NCBI GenBank assembly: GCA_900766865.1
Contig: CAAFXA010000438.1
Span: 1 to 15,681 of the forward strand
From: an uncultured Akkermansia sp.
GTDB lineage: Bacteria > Verrucomicrobiota > Verrucomicrobiia > Verrucomicrobiales > Akkermansiaceae
DNA: 15,681 bases
Direction: 5' to 3'
How positions within the stretch are numbered: the stretch's first letter is position 1; each line of letters opens with the position of its first letter. The translations under genes were made by a program, and so were the position numbers. Below are positions 1-8,298 of the stretch, one piece after another. Below the pieces are notes generated by a model. It had not been told where the DNA came from. It did no database searches and saw only the letters and a program-made list of their open reading frames with translations.

Positions 1-676
1 ACGGGCCAGCTCCCTTCTGCGTCCAGAAATCCTTCAACCACTCGATGTAGGCAAGCTCATCGTGCGCGCTCTTGTAGCTGCCGTATTCATTCTCCAGCTG
101 CACCATGAGAATGGGGCCACCATTTTTACAAAGGCGAGGGATTGCCACCTCCGAAATCTTTTCCAGATAGCGGGTCTGCGCCTCCATAAACTGAGCATTC
201 CCCGTATAGCGCAGCGGGGTTTCAGCCTCCTTAATCAGATAGGTCGGCAGCCCGCCCAAATCCCATTCACCACACACATAGGGACCGGGACGGAAAAGCA
301 CCCACATGCCCTCTTCGGCACACATATCGATGAAAGCGCCGATGTCGTTGCGACCGCTGAAATCCCAACTACCGTCCTCCTGCTCCAGAGCATTCCAGAA
401 CACATAGAAAGCAATGGTATTGAGGCCCATGGCCTTGGCTGTCCGAATGCGGTGGCGCCAATGGGAACGAGGCACGCGCTGAGGGTGAATCTCGCCGGAG
501 CGAATCTGGAAGGGCTTGCCATCCAGCAAAAACTCACGACCACCCTCCCCGCCAAAAGAGAAAGCAGCAGCCTTTCCGGCCTCCGGTTTCTGCAGATTCT
601 TCATAGCCTCGGGCCCGGCCCATACAAGGGAGGATGCCAGAGCCACCGTTGCAACAACAGATGTTAGCAGCTTCAT
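1..676 (-). CDS. Beta-galactosidase, glycoside hydrolase family 35 (N-terminal part, cut by window edge)
   Basis: The frame starts at ATG 676-674 and is open to base 1, giving 225 residues of the N-terminal half of a GH35 TIM barrel. Family features seen: GEIHPQRVP near residues 61-69, FYVFWNALE near 90-98, RPGPYVCGEWDLGGLPTYL near 129-147, and VQLENEYGSY at 193-202, where Glu197 matches the GH35 acid/base glutamate. The nucleophile glutamate would lie beyond the edge. Residues 1-20 look like a cleavable signal peptide (Lys, hydrophobic stretch, then a VWA-GP type cleavage site), so the enzyme should be exported. GH35 enzymes remove terminal beta-linked galactose; in a gut bacterium mucin or plant glycans are likely substrates, but that is inference. 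No Shine-Dalgarno sequence precedes the ATG. The gene has a promoter candidate of its own and is read in the same direction as its neighbour. Confidence 0.93.
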   Translation of the reverse strand, partial: MKLLTSVVATVALASSLVWAGPEAMKNLQKPEAGKAAAFSFGGEGGREFLLDGKPFQIRSGEIHPQRVPRSHWRHRIRTAKAMGLNTIAFYVFWNALEQEDGSWDFSGRNDIGAFIDMCAEEGMWVLFRPGPYVCGEWDLGGLPTYLIKEAETPLRYTGNAQFMEAQTRYLEKISEVAIPRLCKNGGPILMVQLENEYGSYKSAHDELAYIEWLKDFWTQKGAGP

Positions 677-683
677 AGCATAC

Positions 684-712
684 CCTATAGCAGAAACAAG
701 GGCGCTTGTCGA
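684..712 (-). promoter_or_regulatory. Possible promoter of the GH35 gene with an inverted repeat in it
   Basis: On the minus strand TCGACA (707-712) and TATAGG (684-689) are separated by 17 bases, and only 7 bases follow before the ATG at 676. Transcription would then begin at or next to the start codon. The match is weaker than for the other promoters here (5 of 6 and 4 of 6). A 5-bp inverted repeat, ACAAG-N4-CTTGT at 696-709, lies inside the spacer and touches the -35 box; it could be a repressor site or a weak terminator hairpin for the gene upstream. Nothing else is evident in the 66-base gap. Confidence 0.35.
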
Positions 713-742
713 GCAGAAAGTCTACTTATTAGATGTCATTTA

Positions 743-1720
743 TCAATTTTGCTCAGGCTCCGGCTTTGCAGAGGAAAGGTATTCTTTTTCCTTCAGGAAG
801 CGGAGCGTAGACTCCTTGCCATTTACCTCGGCGTACTGCATTGCCTGCTCCAGGTCAAGAGAATCCCGCACGATAATGTTCAACATCCTGCGGTAATCAT
901 TGCGCACCGCATTCTCGATAGCGAGCTGGCGATCCAGCATGGGGTTCTCGGCAATAATGCGAAGGGATTGCTCCACATCCTGAGCCTTCACCGCTTCCAC
1001 CAGTGCCGCTGGCTGCAGCTCCGGCACGCGGTGCGTATACACATAGCCGGCATACCCGGCACCAGCCATACAGAGGACATTGAGAATTCCCAACAGATAG
1101 CCATTGGCCGACGAAACAGGCTCCTTGGTTGTGGTACGAATGGAGCCCCACACCAGATTAAACAGCCCGGCAAACGCAAAGGCGCACCCCAGACGTCCCA
1201 GGAACGACACTTTTTCGCCATTTTGCTTGCGTCCGCCAAAAATCACCCATACACCACTGAGCACCACCAGAATGGAAAACAACTGGCTGAGAGTGTCCAC
1301 AAACAAACGACCAAAAGCAGCAAAGCTTACCCCAACCACGCCGGATTCCGGGTTACAGCGACGCACCAGCACGAAAGACAAAACCAAAGCCAGCACCACC
1401 GAACCACCGGAAAGCCACAACTTCTCCTGCATGAAGGGCAACAAATCATCCCCTCGCCATCCCATAATGGCCAGAGATGCCACCCCCAACCAGGCAGCCA
1501 GCGCAACAGGTACAGAAAGATACACATCCCCCATGCCGTAGTGCAAATCCACCTTCTGGGCACTGGCAGTCAGCAGACCAATAAAGCCCAACACCCCCAG
1601 AACAGCGGCGAATATACCCACGTTCCCCATGAACTCCTGAGAGGGCATAGGCTCCGCAGATGTAGCGGCAAAAGCCTGGCTACCAAGTGCCAGCAACAGG
1701 ACAAGAATTTTTGCGTTCAT
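743..1720 (-). CDS. Polytopic membrane protein of unknown function with helical, ankyrin-like tail
   Basis: I do not recognise the family of this 325-residue protein. Residues 1-18 resemble a signal peptide (cleavage near AFA-ATS), although it could be a first membrane helix. Hydrophobic segments follow at about 33-52, 66-88, 102-119, 128-161 (long, perhaps two), 173-192 and 206-228. The last ~95 residues (about 232-315) are soluble and built of short helix pairs (PAALVEAVKAQDVEQSLRII, then NAVRNDYRRMLNIIVRDS), a pattern like degenerate ankyrin repeats. The C-terminus is charged (KPEPEQN). Its ATG lies 5 bases after the stop of the small DUF4236-like gene, so the two are almost certainly co-transcribed. 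No Shine-Dalgarno sequence is visible in the junction. A role in the envelope is likely; any specific function would be a guess. Confidence 0.8.
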   Translation of the reverse strand: MNAKILVLLLALGSQAFAATSAEPMPSQEFMGNVGIFAAVLGVLGFIGLLTASAQKVDLHYGMGDVYLSVPVALAAWLGVASLAIMGWRGDDLLPFMQEKLWLSGGSVVLALVLSFVLVRRCNPESGVVGVSFAAFGRLFVDTLSQLFSILVVLSGVWVIFGGRKQNGEKVSFLGRLGCAFAFAGLFNLVWGSIRTTTKEPVSSANGYLLGILNVLCMAGAGYAGYVYTHRVPELQPAALVEAVKAQDVEQSLRIIAENPMLDRQLAIENAVRNDYRRMLNIIVRDSLDLEQAMQYAEVNGKESTLRFLKEKEYLSSAKPEPEQN

Positions 1721-1725
1721 TGTGT

Positions 1726-1983
1726 TTACTCTGAGTCTTTTTTACCGCCACCAAACAGCTTGCCGATTTTAGAAAAACTAAAGGATTTACCAATACTGAA
1801 ACCACCTATACTCTTGTTGAGGCGCACGCCGCTCTTGCTCACGGTGGCTCGCCCCACGGAACTCTTGCCAAAACTGAGGGATAACCCGGAGCGGCTGATG
1901 TTGAGGTAAAGGATTCCCGGAATAATCGGTATTCTGTGGTACAGCGGAGCCGTACGATTGTAGGACGTTCTTCTTCTGGCCAT
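1726..1983 (-). CDS. Small DUF4236-like protein
   Basis: The 85-residue product has a very basic N-terminus (MARRRTSYNR), then a central segment with paired glycines and alternating strands (PGILYLNISRSGLSLSFG, then GRATVSKSGVRLN). This resembles the DUF4236 pattern of basic Phe/Ile start, LNxSKSGxSxSxG and a second GxRxxV strand; the family has no settled function. The C-terminus is rich in Lys, Gly, Ser and Phe. An upstream GTG at 2019 is in frame, but it falls between the -35 and -10 boxes of a strong promoter, so ATG 1983 is preferred. The stop is 5 bases before the membrane-protein gene, suggesting a two-gene operon. The family match was made by eye and needs a profile search. Confidence 0.7.
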   Translation of the reverse strand: MARRRTSYNRTAPLYHRIPIIPGILYLNISRSGLSLSFGKSSVGRATVSKSGVRLNKSIGGFSIGKSFSFSKIGKLFGGGKKDSE

Positions 1984-1998
1984 GGCGTTTACACCGAT

Positions 1999-2027
1999 AG
2001 TATAACCGCACCTCCACACCTAGTCAA
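1999..2027 (-). promoter_or_regulatory. Sigma-70 type promoter for the 1983-743 gene pair
   Basis: On the minus strand TTGACT (2022-2027) and TATACT (1999-2004) are separated by exactly 17 bases, each 5 of 6 to consensus. The expected start point, about 7 bases past the -10 box, is near 1992, leaving a leader of roughly 9 bases before ATG 1983 with no Shine-Dalgarno sequence. A short palindrome GAAC-G-GTTC (2033-2041) sits just upstream of the -35 box. The rest of the 116-base gap after metH shows only a T5 run (2063-2067) without a convincing hairpin. Confidence 0.72.
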
Positions 2028-2099
2028 GCACGGAACGGTTCTGTACAACACACACGCATTTGAAAAAGCGGTGAGATAAATTACAGCTTCTACTATCTT

Positions 2100-5000
2100 T
2101 CAGTTTCCTTTCCGTGCAGCGTAGTCCGCTCGCTGGTCATCACCAATGGGGCCTACGGCAAAATACCTGGCCTGCGGGTGATTGAAGATGAGCGCACAAA
2201 CAGCGGAAGCCGGTTGCATCATGTACGTTTCCGTCAGGGTGGTTCCGGTGTGCTTCGTTGCCTCCAGCAGAGAGAACACAGTAAGCTTCTCTGAGTGGTC
2301 CGGCTGGCTGGGATATCCGCAAGCGGGGCGCACCATCTGCGAGCCCTCGATGGGCCACACCGTCTCCACCACATCCTGAGTGCATTCCGCCATGGCTTCG
2401 GCCATCATATTGGCCACAGCCGCCACCAACAGCGCATTGTACGGGTCATTGGCAGCATTCAACTCCGCCTCCCATTCCGCTGCTCCGGTAATGGCTACCT
2501 GCATAGCACCCACATAGCCCCCCTGCGCAGACACAAAGTCCGCCAGTGCTATGCGGGGATTCTCGCTCACCTTCTGCTGGCGCATACTAAGCAGCCTGGT
2601 ACTGCCCTGCACCAGAATATCATCGCCCACACTCTCCGCCGGCCAGATACCGAAACAGCCACGGGCCTGCAGGCGGTTCTCTGCCACGGCACGGTCGAGC
2701 AAAGCCTCGGCGTCCGCACGCAGAGCCGCAGCCTCGCGGCGCTTTTCCTCACTACCGCCCAGCATGCCAAAGGTACGCAGAGTGATGCTCCAGTCAGCCT
2801 TTTCGCGCAGCTGCTGCCAGCTGAGCGGGAAATCCGGCTGCGGGGTATGGCAGGCACACCCGAAGGGCACCCCCACAGAGAACACGCCCGTGCGCCGGGG
2901 CACAGGCTGAGGCTCTGTATACTTCGGCGCGAGAGCGCGGGCTTCCGCCAGAGGAAGCAGCGGGATGTGCTTCTCCTCGTGCTCCGCACACATGCGGGCT
3001 TGCTCGGCCTTCTGCTCCGCAATGAACTCCTCCCGTCCGGCACCACACAAAGCAGATGCTACCGGCACAATACTGCCGGCATCAGCCGTCTGCAGCACCA
3101 CACCATCCGGGTAATGAGGGGCAATTTTCAGCGCGGTATGCAGCGGGCTGGTGGTAGCACCACCTACCAACAGAGGAATACGCATGCCCTTGGCCTGCAT
3201 AGCAGCAGCCACTCTCGCCATTTCATCCAGAGAGGGGGTAATCAGCCCGCTGAGCGCCACAAGAGACGCACCTTCACGCTCGGCCGCTGCCAGGATATCC
3301 TCGCAAGGCACCATCACCCCCAGATCCACAACGCGGAAACCATTGCAGGCCAGCACCACGCTCACAATATTCTTGCCGATGTCGTGCACATCGCCCTTCA
3401 CGGTAGCCAGTACCACAGTAGCCGCGGCTGGCTGACCGCTCTGCTCTGCCTCCAGCAGCGGAGTCAGGATAGCAACGCTCTGCTTCATCACGCGAGCGCT
3501 CTTCACCACCTGCGGCAGGAACATCTTGCCGGAGCCGAACAAATCGCCCACTTGCTTCATACCATCCATCAGCGGGCCCTCAATGACAGCCAGCGGCGAA
3601 CCGCAAACTTCCAGAGCCTCGCGGGTGTCGGCATCAATAAACTCGGTACTGCCGCTCACGAGTGCCTGAGCCAGACGCTCCTGCACGGGCAACGAGCGGC
3701 GGTCCTCCTGCTTTTTCGGCGCTGGAGCGGGGGCCCCGGCACCGGCGGCCTTCAGCGCAGCCTTGGCCTCGGCCAGCTCCTGTGCATAGGAGATGAGACA
3801 CTCCGTGGCGTCCTCGCAGCGGTTCAGCAGCACATCCTCCACCAGCTTGAGACGATGCGCAGGAATACTCTCGTAGGGAGTCATAAGCGCAGCGTTTACA
3901 ATGCAGAGGTCGCAGCCGCTGTGGTGCAGGAAGGCGCTGTGCATAGCCTCGCGCACAGAGTTATTGCCACGGAAGGCAAAGCTCACGTTCGAGATACCAC
4001 CCGATATGTGAGTGAGCGGGTGGCAGCGGCGGATTTCAGCTGAGGCTCGGAAGAAATCGCGCGCCAGGTTAGCGTGCTCCGGCAAGCCGGTGCCGACCGT
4101 CAGCACATTCGGGTCGAAAATGATATCGCCATCCTCAAACCCAACCACTCGGGTAAGCAAATCATAGGCGCGGTGGGCAATGGCCACGCGGTCCTCATAG
4201 CCACCAGCCTGCCCCTTCTCATCGAAGCCCATCACCACCACGGCAGCACCGAAACGGCGGATGATGCGGGCGTGGTGCAGGAACTCTTCCTCGCCGTTCT
4301 TCAGGGAAATGGAGTTCACAATGGCCTTACCCTGCACGCACTTCAACCCGGCTTCGATAACCTCCCACTTGGAGGAGTCAATCATGCAGGGCACACGGGC
4401 AATATCCGGCTCGGCAGCCACCAGATTCAGGAAGCGGCTCATGGCAGCAGGGCCGTCAATCATGCCATCATCGAAGCAGAAATCCAGCACTTTCGCCCCC
4501 TTCTGCACCTGGGCGCGGGCTATCTCCAGAGCATCTTCGTACGCGCCCTCGCGGATGAGGCGGGCAAACTTGGGAGAACCGGCCACGTTGCAGCGCTCAC
4601 CCACATAGAGAAGGCCGTCGCTGCTGCGGTGGTTGTAGGCCTCCAAGCCGCTCAGGCGCAGCACGCCATCCTGCTCGCGGGTGGGGATAGCACGGGGAGC
4701 GAAGCTACTCACAGCCTCCCGAATGGCGGCTATATACTCCGGCGTCGTGCCACAGCAGCCGCCTACAAAGTTAAGAAGCCCCTGCTCCGCATAGCTGCGC
4801 AGGATGCCTGCCATGTGCTCCGCGCTGTGGGCATAGCCACTGGGGCTCAGCGGGTCGGGCAGCCCGGCATTCGGGTACATGCTGATACCGCAGTCCGCCA
4901 GGCGGCTGAGCTCCTGGGCAAAGGGCAGCATCAAGTCCGCCCCCAAGGCACAGTTAATGCCCACGCTCAGCGGCTTCACATGCCGCACGGAGTTCCAGAA

Positions 5001-5765
5001 GGCCTCCACCGTTTGCCCGCTCAGGGTGCGCCCGGCGCGGTCGGTGATGGTGAAGCTTATCATCACGGGCGGCAGTTCGCGCTTCTCGCGCAGCTCTGCA
5101 ATGGCATACAGACAAGCCTTGGCGTTCAGGGTGTCAAAGATAGTTTCCAGCAGCAGCACATCCACCCCGCCATCAGCCAGGGCAATCACCTGCTCGCGGT
5201 AGGCGCGGCGCAGCTGGTCGAAGTTCACAGCCCGGTAGCCGGGGTCGCTCACCTCCGGGGAGAGAGAGGCCGTCACCGCCATCGGCCCGATAGAACCTGC
5301 CACCAGACGCGGGCGGCCATCCTCAGCCTCGGCTGCATCCGCTGCCCCGCGCGCGATGGCGCAGGCTGCCAGATTCATCTCGCGCACCAGTGCTGCCAGC
5401 TCCGTGTTTGCCAGCACGGCATCGTAATAGGATTGGTCATGCTTCACCGCAGCTGCACCGGGATGGAAAAACTCGTGCTGCCCGATGCTCGTGGCAGAGA
5501 ATGTGCAGGTGCTGATGATGTCCGACCCGGCTGCGAGGTACTGCTCGCACATGTCGCGGATAATATCCGGGCGCGTCAGCACCAGCACATCGTTGTTATT
5601 GCGCAAATCCTGCGGGTAGCGTGCGCGGTCAGCAAAGCGCTCGCCACGGTAGTCGTCCTCCTGCAGGGCGTGCTTCTGTATCATTGTCCCCTGCGCACCA
5701 TCCAGCATGATAATGCGCTTACCCAGAGTCTCCTGCAGCCATGCAGCGCGTGTTATTGCATCCAT
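2100..5765 (-). CDS. metH: Cobalamin-dependent methionine synthase
   Basis: The 1221-residue enzyme is close in length to E. coli MetH (1227) and carries all modules. It transfers the methyl group of 5-methyltetrahydrofolate to homocysteine through methylcobalamin, the last step of methionine synthesis. The homocysteine domain (about 10-350) has the zinc cysteines Cys272, Cys337 and Cys338 (GINC and GGCCGTTP). The pterin domain (about 380-640) is followed by an Ala/Pro linker (about 668-686), the cap (about 690-780) and the B12 domain with GDVHDIGKN at 791-799, His794 being the lower cobalt ligand, and [11 protein letters not shown] at 839-849. The reactivation domain (about 930-1221) has DW at 991-992 and RPACGYP at 1146-1152, the AdoMet-binding motif. 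It ends at RKGN, about 17 residues short of the E. coli C-terminus. A terminator separates it from nuoA upstream. I see no B12 riboswitch (the leader is too short) and no clear promoter. Confidence 0.97.
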   Translation of the reverse strand: MDAITRAAWLQETLGKRIIMLDGAQGTMIQKHALQEDDYRGERFADRARYPQDLRNNNDVLVLTRPDIIRDMCEQYLAAGSDIISTCTFSATSIGQHEFFHPGAAAVKHDQSYYDAVLANTELAALVREMNLAACAIARGAADAAEAEDGRPRLVAGSIGPMAVTASLSPEVSDPGYRAVNFDQLRRAYREQVIALADGGVDVLLLETIFDTLNAKACLYAIAELREKRELPPVMISFTITDRAGRTLSGQTVEAFWNSVRHVKPLSVGINCALGADLMLPFAQELSRLADCGISMYPNAGLPDPLSPSGYAHSAEHMAGILRSYAEQGLLNFVGGCCGTTPEYIAAIREAVSSFAPRAIPTREQDGVLRLSGLEAYNHRSSDGLLYVGERCNVAGSPKFARLIREGAYEDALEIARAQVQKGAKVLDFCFDDGMIDGPAAMSRFLNLVAAEPDIARVPCMIDSSKWEVIEAGLKCVQGKAIVNSISLKNGEEEFLHHARIIRRFGAAVVVMGFDEKGQAGGYEDRVAIAHRAYDLLTRVVGFEDGDIIFDPNVLTVGTGLPEHANLARDFFRASAEIRRCHPLTHISGGISNVSFAFRGNNSVREAMHSAFLHHSGCDLCIVNAALMTPYESIPAHRLKLVEDVLLNRCEDATECLISYAQELAEAKAALKAAGAGAPAPAPKKQEDRRSLPVQERLAQALVSGSTEFIDADTREALEVCGSPLAVIEGPLMDGMKQVGDLFGSGKMFLPQVVKSARVMKQSVAILTPLLEAEQSGQPAAATVVLATVKGDVHDIGKNIVSVVLACNGFRVVDLGVMVPCEDILAAAEREGASLVALSGLITPSLDEMARVAAAMQAKGMRIPLLVGGATTSPLHTALKIAPHYPDGVVLQTADAGSIVPVASALCGAGREEFIAEQKAEQARMCAEHEEKHIPLLPLAEARALAPKYTEPQPVPRRTGVFSVGVPFGCACHTPQPDFPLSWQQLREKADWSITLRTFGMLGGSEEKRREAAALRADAEALLDRAVAENRLQARGCFGIWPAESVGDDILVQGSTRLLSMRQQKVSENPRIALADFVSAQGGYVGAMQVAITGAAEWEAELNAANDPYNALLVAAVANMMAEAMAECTQDVVETVWPIEGSQMVRPACGYPSQPDHSEKLTVFSLLEATKHTGTTLTETYMMQPASAVCALIFNHPQARYFAVGPIGDDQRADYAARKGN

Positions 5766-5788
5766 CGTCTCTAATCTTCCAAGCGGTT

Positions 5789-5822
5789 AAAAAAGCGGGC
5801 GGTCTCCATTCAGGAGCCGCCC
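5789..5822 (-). terminator. Intrinsic terminator after nuoA
   Basis: Read on the minus strand, GGGCGGCTCC pairs with GGAG-A-CCGCCC (one bulged base) around a 5-base loop, and the stem is followed by GC and six T residues (5789-5794). It lies 32 bases past the nuoA stop and 24 bases before the metH start, so it separates the two genes into different transcription units. Confidence 0.9.
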
Positions 5823-5853
5823 TTGCAGAAAAGCTGTTACAACCTTGCCAACA

Positions 5854-6246
5854 TCAGCGGCGGGGGGCCGGGTTGCGGTGCCATACAATCACACCCTTAC
5901 CCAGAGCATACAGGTAGGCAATCATCAGCACACCGATGAACGCCGTCATGGACGCAAAGGCAGCGCAGTTGTCCATCACAAAATCCTTAAAGCCCAGTGC
6001 CCACGGATACAGGAACACCACCTCCAGGTCGAACACCAGGAACAAAATGGCAACAATGTAATACTTAATCGAGAAGAAAGACGGAGCGCCATCACCCTCA
6101 GGCACGTTACCGCACTCATACGGCACATCCTGTGCAGGCTGAAGCTTCGCGCGACGACCAAATATCACGCTGAGCACGATAATCAGACCGGCAAATCCAA
6201 AACCGGCCACCAACTGAATAAACGCTGATAAATATTCCTGAAGCAT
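5854..6246 (-). CDS. nuoA: NADH-quinone oxidoreductase subunit A
   Basis: The 130-residue protein has the NuoA/NDH-1 subunit 3 layout: a first membrane helix (about 11-30), a loop with the conserved YECG (43-46), a second helix containing KYYIVAILFLVFDLEVVFLYPWA (61-83) with acidic Asp73 and Glu75, and a third helix (about 98-117). NuoA is an integral subunit of respiratory complex I at the junction of the membrane and peripheral arms, and its loop helps shape the quinone site. The usual neighbour nuoB is absent. The gene instead has a consensus promoter upstream and a strong terminator downstream, and so appears monocistronic. The remaining nuo genes must be elsewhere. No Shine-Dalgarno sequence precedes the ATG. 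Confidence 0.96.
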   Translation of the reverse strand: MLQEYLSAFIQLVAGFGFAGLIIVLSVIFGRRAKLQPAQDVPYECGNVPEGDGAPSFFSIKYYIVAILFLVFDLEVVFLYPWALGFKDFVMDNCAAFASMTAFIGVLMIAYLYALGKGVIVWHRNPAPRR

Positions 6247-6260
6247 GGCTTAACGAGACT

Positions 6261-6289
6261 TTTATACCACTTAGCAAGGGGGATGTCAA
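6261..6289 (-). promoter_or_regulatory. Consensus sigma-70 promoter of nuoA
   Basis: On the minus strand TTGACA (6284-6289, perfect) and TATAAA (6261-6266, 5 of 6) are exactly 17 bases apart. Fourteen bases separate the -10 box from ATG 6246, so the expected start point near 6254 would give a leader of about 8 bases. Confidence 0.85.
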
Positions 6290-6339
6290 GAATGAAGTCG
6301 GCGCGCGCTGTTAAATTTGAAGTTCGTTTCGCATACAAA

Positions 6340-6365
6340 GCGCCATACCAGCCCAGTATGAGCGC
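6340..6365 (-). terminator. Hairpin after murJ, possible terminator
   Basis: On the minus strand GCGC-T-CATAC pairs with GTATGGCGC (one bulge) around a 7-base loop, followed by TTTGTATG. The T tract is short, so termination may be partial or Rho-assisted. It is the only good hairpin in the 171-base gap between murJ and nuoA, a gap that otherwise holds just the nuoA promoter. Confidence 0.45.
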
Positions 6366-6417
6366 GTTGCGTTCCTTCTTTGCATAGGCATTCGTAGCAG
6401 GGGCAAGCTTCGCCGCA

Positions 6418-8280
6418 TTACCTGGCGCGCTTTTTCTTCAGGAAGCGGTTGGAGAAGGCTTCGAGCTCGGGGACGCGGAAGATGAAACAGGCGGCGAGGT
6501 AAACACCACCGGCGACGGAACCGGCAAGAGCGAGGGCTCCGAAGCGGGGGAAGAAGCCCCAGCTGAGGAAATCGGTGAAGAAGAGGCCGCGAATCTGCCA
6601 GCAGAGGATGCCGAGTACGATGCCGGAAGCCAGGATGCGCAGAAGGCCCGGCACGAGGATACGGGTAGCCATGGTGCCCAGGAGATGGCGCAGGTAGAAG
6701 AAGTAGAAGAAGAAGTTGAGGGTGGTGACCACTGAGGTGGTGAGTGCGAGCCAGGAGGCATTCGTGAAGTGGAAGACGTGCACAAAGCAGTAGTTGAGGC
6801 TCAGCGAGATAGCCGCGGCTACGAGGGCCAGGCATGCGGGAGCCCAGGGCTTCTCCAGTGCGAGGAATACGGGCTGCAGCACTTTCATGCCAGCGTAGCC
6901 GAGCAAGCCGAAACAATAGGCCCCGAGCACCTGTCCGGTAAGAGCGGATGCGGCGGCATCAAAACGCCCGCGCTGGAAGAAGATGCTGACGACCTCCTGC
7001 CCCCAGATACCAAGCACGACAGCAGAAGGCACGGCAAAGAAAGCCACAAAACGCATGGCCTGCGCCAGGTGGGCAGCGATGTTGCGAGAACCTTCGCCCC
7101 CCTGCTCCAGCGACATGCGGGAGATGTTGGGCAGCACCACCATTCCCACAGCTACGCCGAAGAGTGCCACCGGCAGCTGCCAGAGGTGGAAGGCACCGGA
7201 CATGGCAGTAACGGCTCCACCCGGCAGGTAAAGCGCGAAGGCAGTGTTAATGAAGATATTGGTCTGGGTGATGCCGGCAGCAATGACGCCCGGCACCATG
7301 AGCAGCCAGATGCGGCGAGCGGCGGGGTCTGTGAACAGCAGTTTGCCGGCTTTAAGGCGCAGCCCGAGCTCCCAGGCAAAGCGGTAGCCTTTGCGGCGCA
7401 GAGCCGGCACCTGTACCAGCAGCTGAGCGAGGCCACCCAATACTACAGCCACGGCAAAGCCATACAGGGCATTGGGGCCGAAAGCGGGGTCGATGAGCCA
7501 GCCTATCAGGCTGCCAAGGGCTACTGTGGTGAGGTTAAAGGCCGCACTGGCCAGATTCGGCAGCCCGAAGATACCGAAGACATTAAGTGCCCCCATACTG
7601 AGAGCTGAAAGTGAGGCCAAAAGAATGAAAGGCCACATGATGCGGCAGAGGTCGGCAGCGAGGCCAAGGAAGTCCTGCTGCTCCACACGCAGAGCGCCGG
7701 GGGTGCGCTGCGTGCTCAGCAGCACAGTATCGCCGGGGGAAAGGTTCTGCAGAGCATTGAGGCGCACCACACAGCCATCCGTCACGCCGGCCAGCGGGGA
7801 CTTCAGCACGAATGCAGCCATCGTGCGGCCATCAGCATCGGGCTCTGCGCCCTTATAGACAGCCTGCACCACTTCGGCCGGAGCCATTGCAGCAGCCGGA
7901 GCCGGGCAGTCCAGCGCCAGGCTGGCTCGCTCCGGGTAAAGCCACTGCATAAAAAGACCGGAAAGCAACACGCCCAGCGCCACAATGCAGACCATGAGCG
8001 ACACCAGTTGAGCGACCACGCGGTTAGCAAGCTTCCACGCGGCATCCGGGCCTTCCTGCTTCTCCACCTTGCTCATTACGCTTGTAAAGCTCTGGGAGAG
8101 AGCACCTTCCGCGAACATATCGCGCAGCATATTGGGCACACGGAAGGCTGTAAGGAAGGCATCCAGAGCGCCTGTAGCACCGAAGAGTGCCGTATATACC
8201 ACCTCTCTCAGCAGACCGGTAAAGCGGCAGCAGAAGATGGCAGCAGTGGCAATGAGACTTTTTTTGTGGAGAGAGGACAT
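6418..8280 (-). CDS. murJ: Lipid II flippase MurJ (MviN family) with an extra loop segment
   Basis: MurJ moves lipid-linked peptidoglycan precursor across the inner membrane. The 620-residue product is about 110 longer than E. coli MurJ (511). The family signature is clear: CRFTGLLRE (18-26), ALDAFLTAFRVPNMLRDMFAEGALSQSF (38-65), QLPVALFGVAVGMVVLPNISR (368-388) and FFQRGRFDA (434-442). By comparison with E. coli as I remember it, Arg18, Asp39, Arg24 and Arg52 match Arg19, Asp40, Arg25 and Arg53, but Arg270 matches His365. About 80 residues (roughly 118-200, APAAAMAPAEVV through GDTVLLSTQR) are inserted between membrane helices 3 and 4, a loop that faces the periplasm in the known topology. 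The C-terminus is basic (KKKRAR). It is last in the hom operon, 18 bases after the TPR gene, with no Shine-Dalgarno sequence. Confidence 0.94.
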   Translation of the reverse strand: MSSLHKKSLIATAAIFCCRFTGLLREVVYTALFGATGALDAFLTAFRVPNMLRDMFAEGALSQSFTSVMSKVEKQEGPDAAWKLANRVVAQLVSLMVCIVALGVLLSGLFMQWLYPERASLALDCPAPAAAMAPAEVVQAVYKGAEPDADGRTMAAFVLKSPLAGVTDGCVVRLNALQNLSPGDTVLLSTQRTPGALRVEQQDFLGLAADLCRIMWPFILLASLSALSMGALNVFGIFGLPNLASAAFNLTTVALGSLIGWLIDPAFGPNALYGFAVAVVLGGLAQLLVQVPALRRKGYRFAWELGLRLKAGKLLFTDPAARRIWLLMVPGVIAAGITQTNIFINTAFALYLPGGAVTAMSGAFHLWQLPVALFGVAVGMVVLPNISRMSLEQGGEGSRNIAAHLAQAMRFVAFFAVPSAVVLGIWGQEVVSIFFQRGRFDAAASALTGQVLGAYCFGLLGYAGMKVLQPVFLALEKPWAPACLALVAAAISLSLNYCFVHVFHFTNASWLALTTSVVTTLNFFFYFFYLRHLLGTMATRILVPGLLRILASGIVLGILCWQIRGLFFTDFLSWGFFPRFGALALAGSVAGGVYLAACFIFRVPELEAFSNRFLKKKRAR

Positions 8281-8298
8281 GCAGAGGGGGATGAAGTA

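Noticed and set aside
749..1909. Plus-strand frame of 386 codons opposite the membrane protein genes
   Set aside because: Its product is a His/Gln/Arg-rich shadow without domains, and it crosses two well-formed minus-strand genes and their operon junction.
1984..2019. GTG start at 2019 adding 12 residues to the DUF4236-like protein
   Set aside because: The GTG lies between the -35 and -10 boxes of the promoter, upstream of the predicted start of transcription.
2295..5774. Very long plus-strand open frames (582 and 566 codons) opposite metH
   Set aside because: They are the same antisense frame of metH, open because of GC-rich codon use. The translations are His/Gln/Arg-rich with no recognisable domain, while the minus strand encodes an intact MetH.
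5766..5853. Cobalamin or SAM riboswitch upstream of metH
   Set aside because: Only 88 bases separate nuoA from metH and most of them are the terminator, too little for either riboswitch; no B12-box-like motif was seen.
6311..6916. Minus-strand frame of 201 codons overlapping the end of murJ
   Set aside because: It is an alternative frame of murJ, Arg/Leu/Pro-rich with no domain; the MurJ frame is intact through its stop at 6418.
7669..7929. MurJ extra segment as a frameshift or assembly artefact
   Set aside because: The frame is open and continuous, the flanking membrane helices align with MurJ on both sides, and the segment has ordinary protein composition, so a real insertion is more likely.
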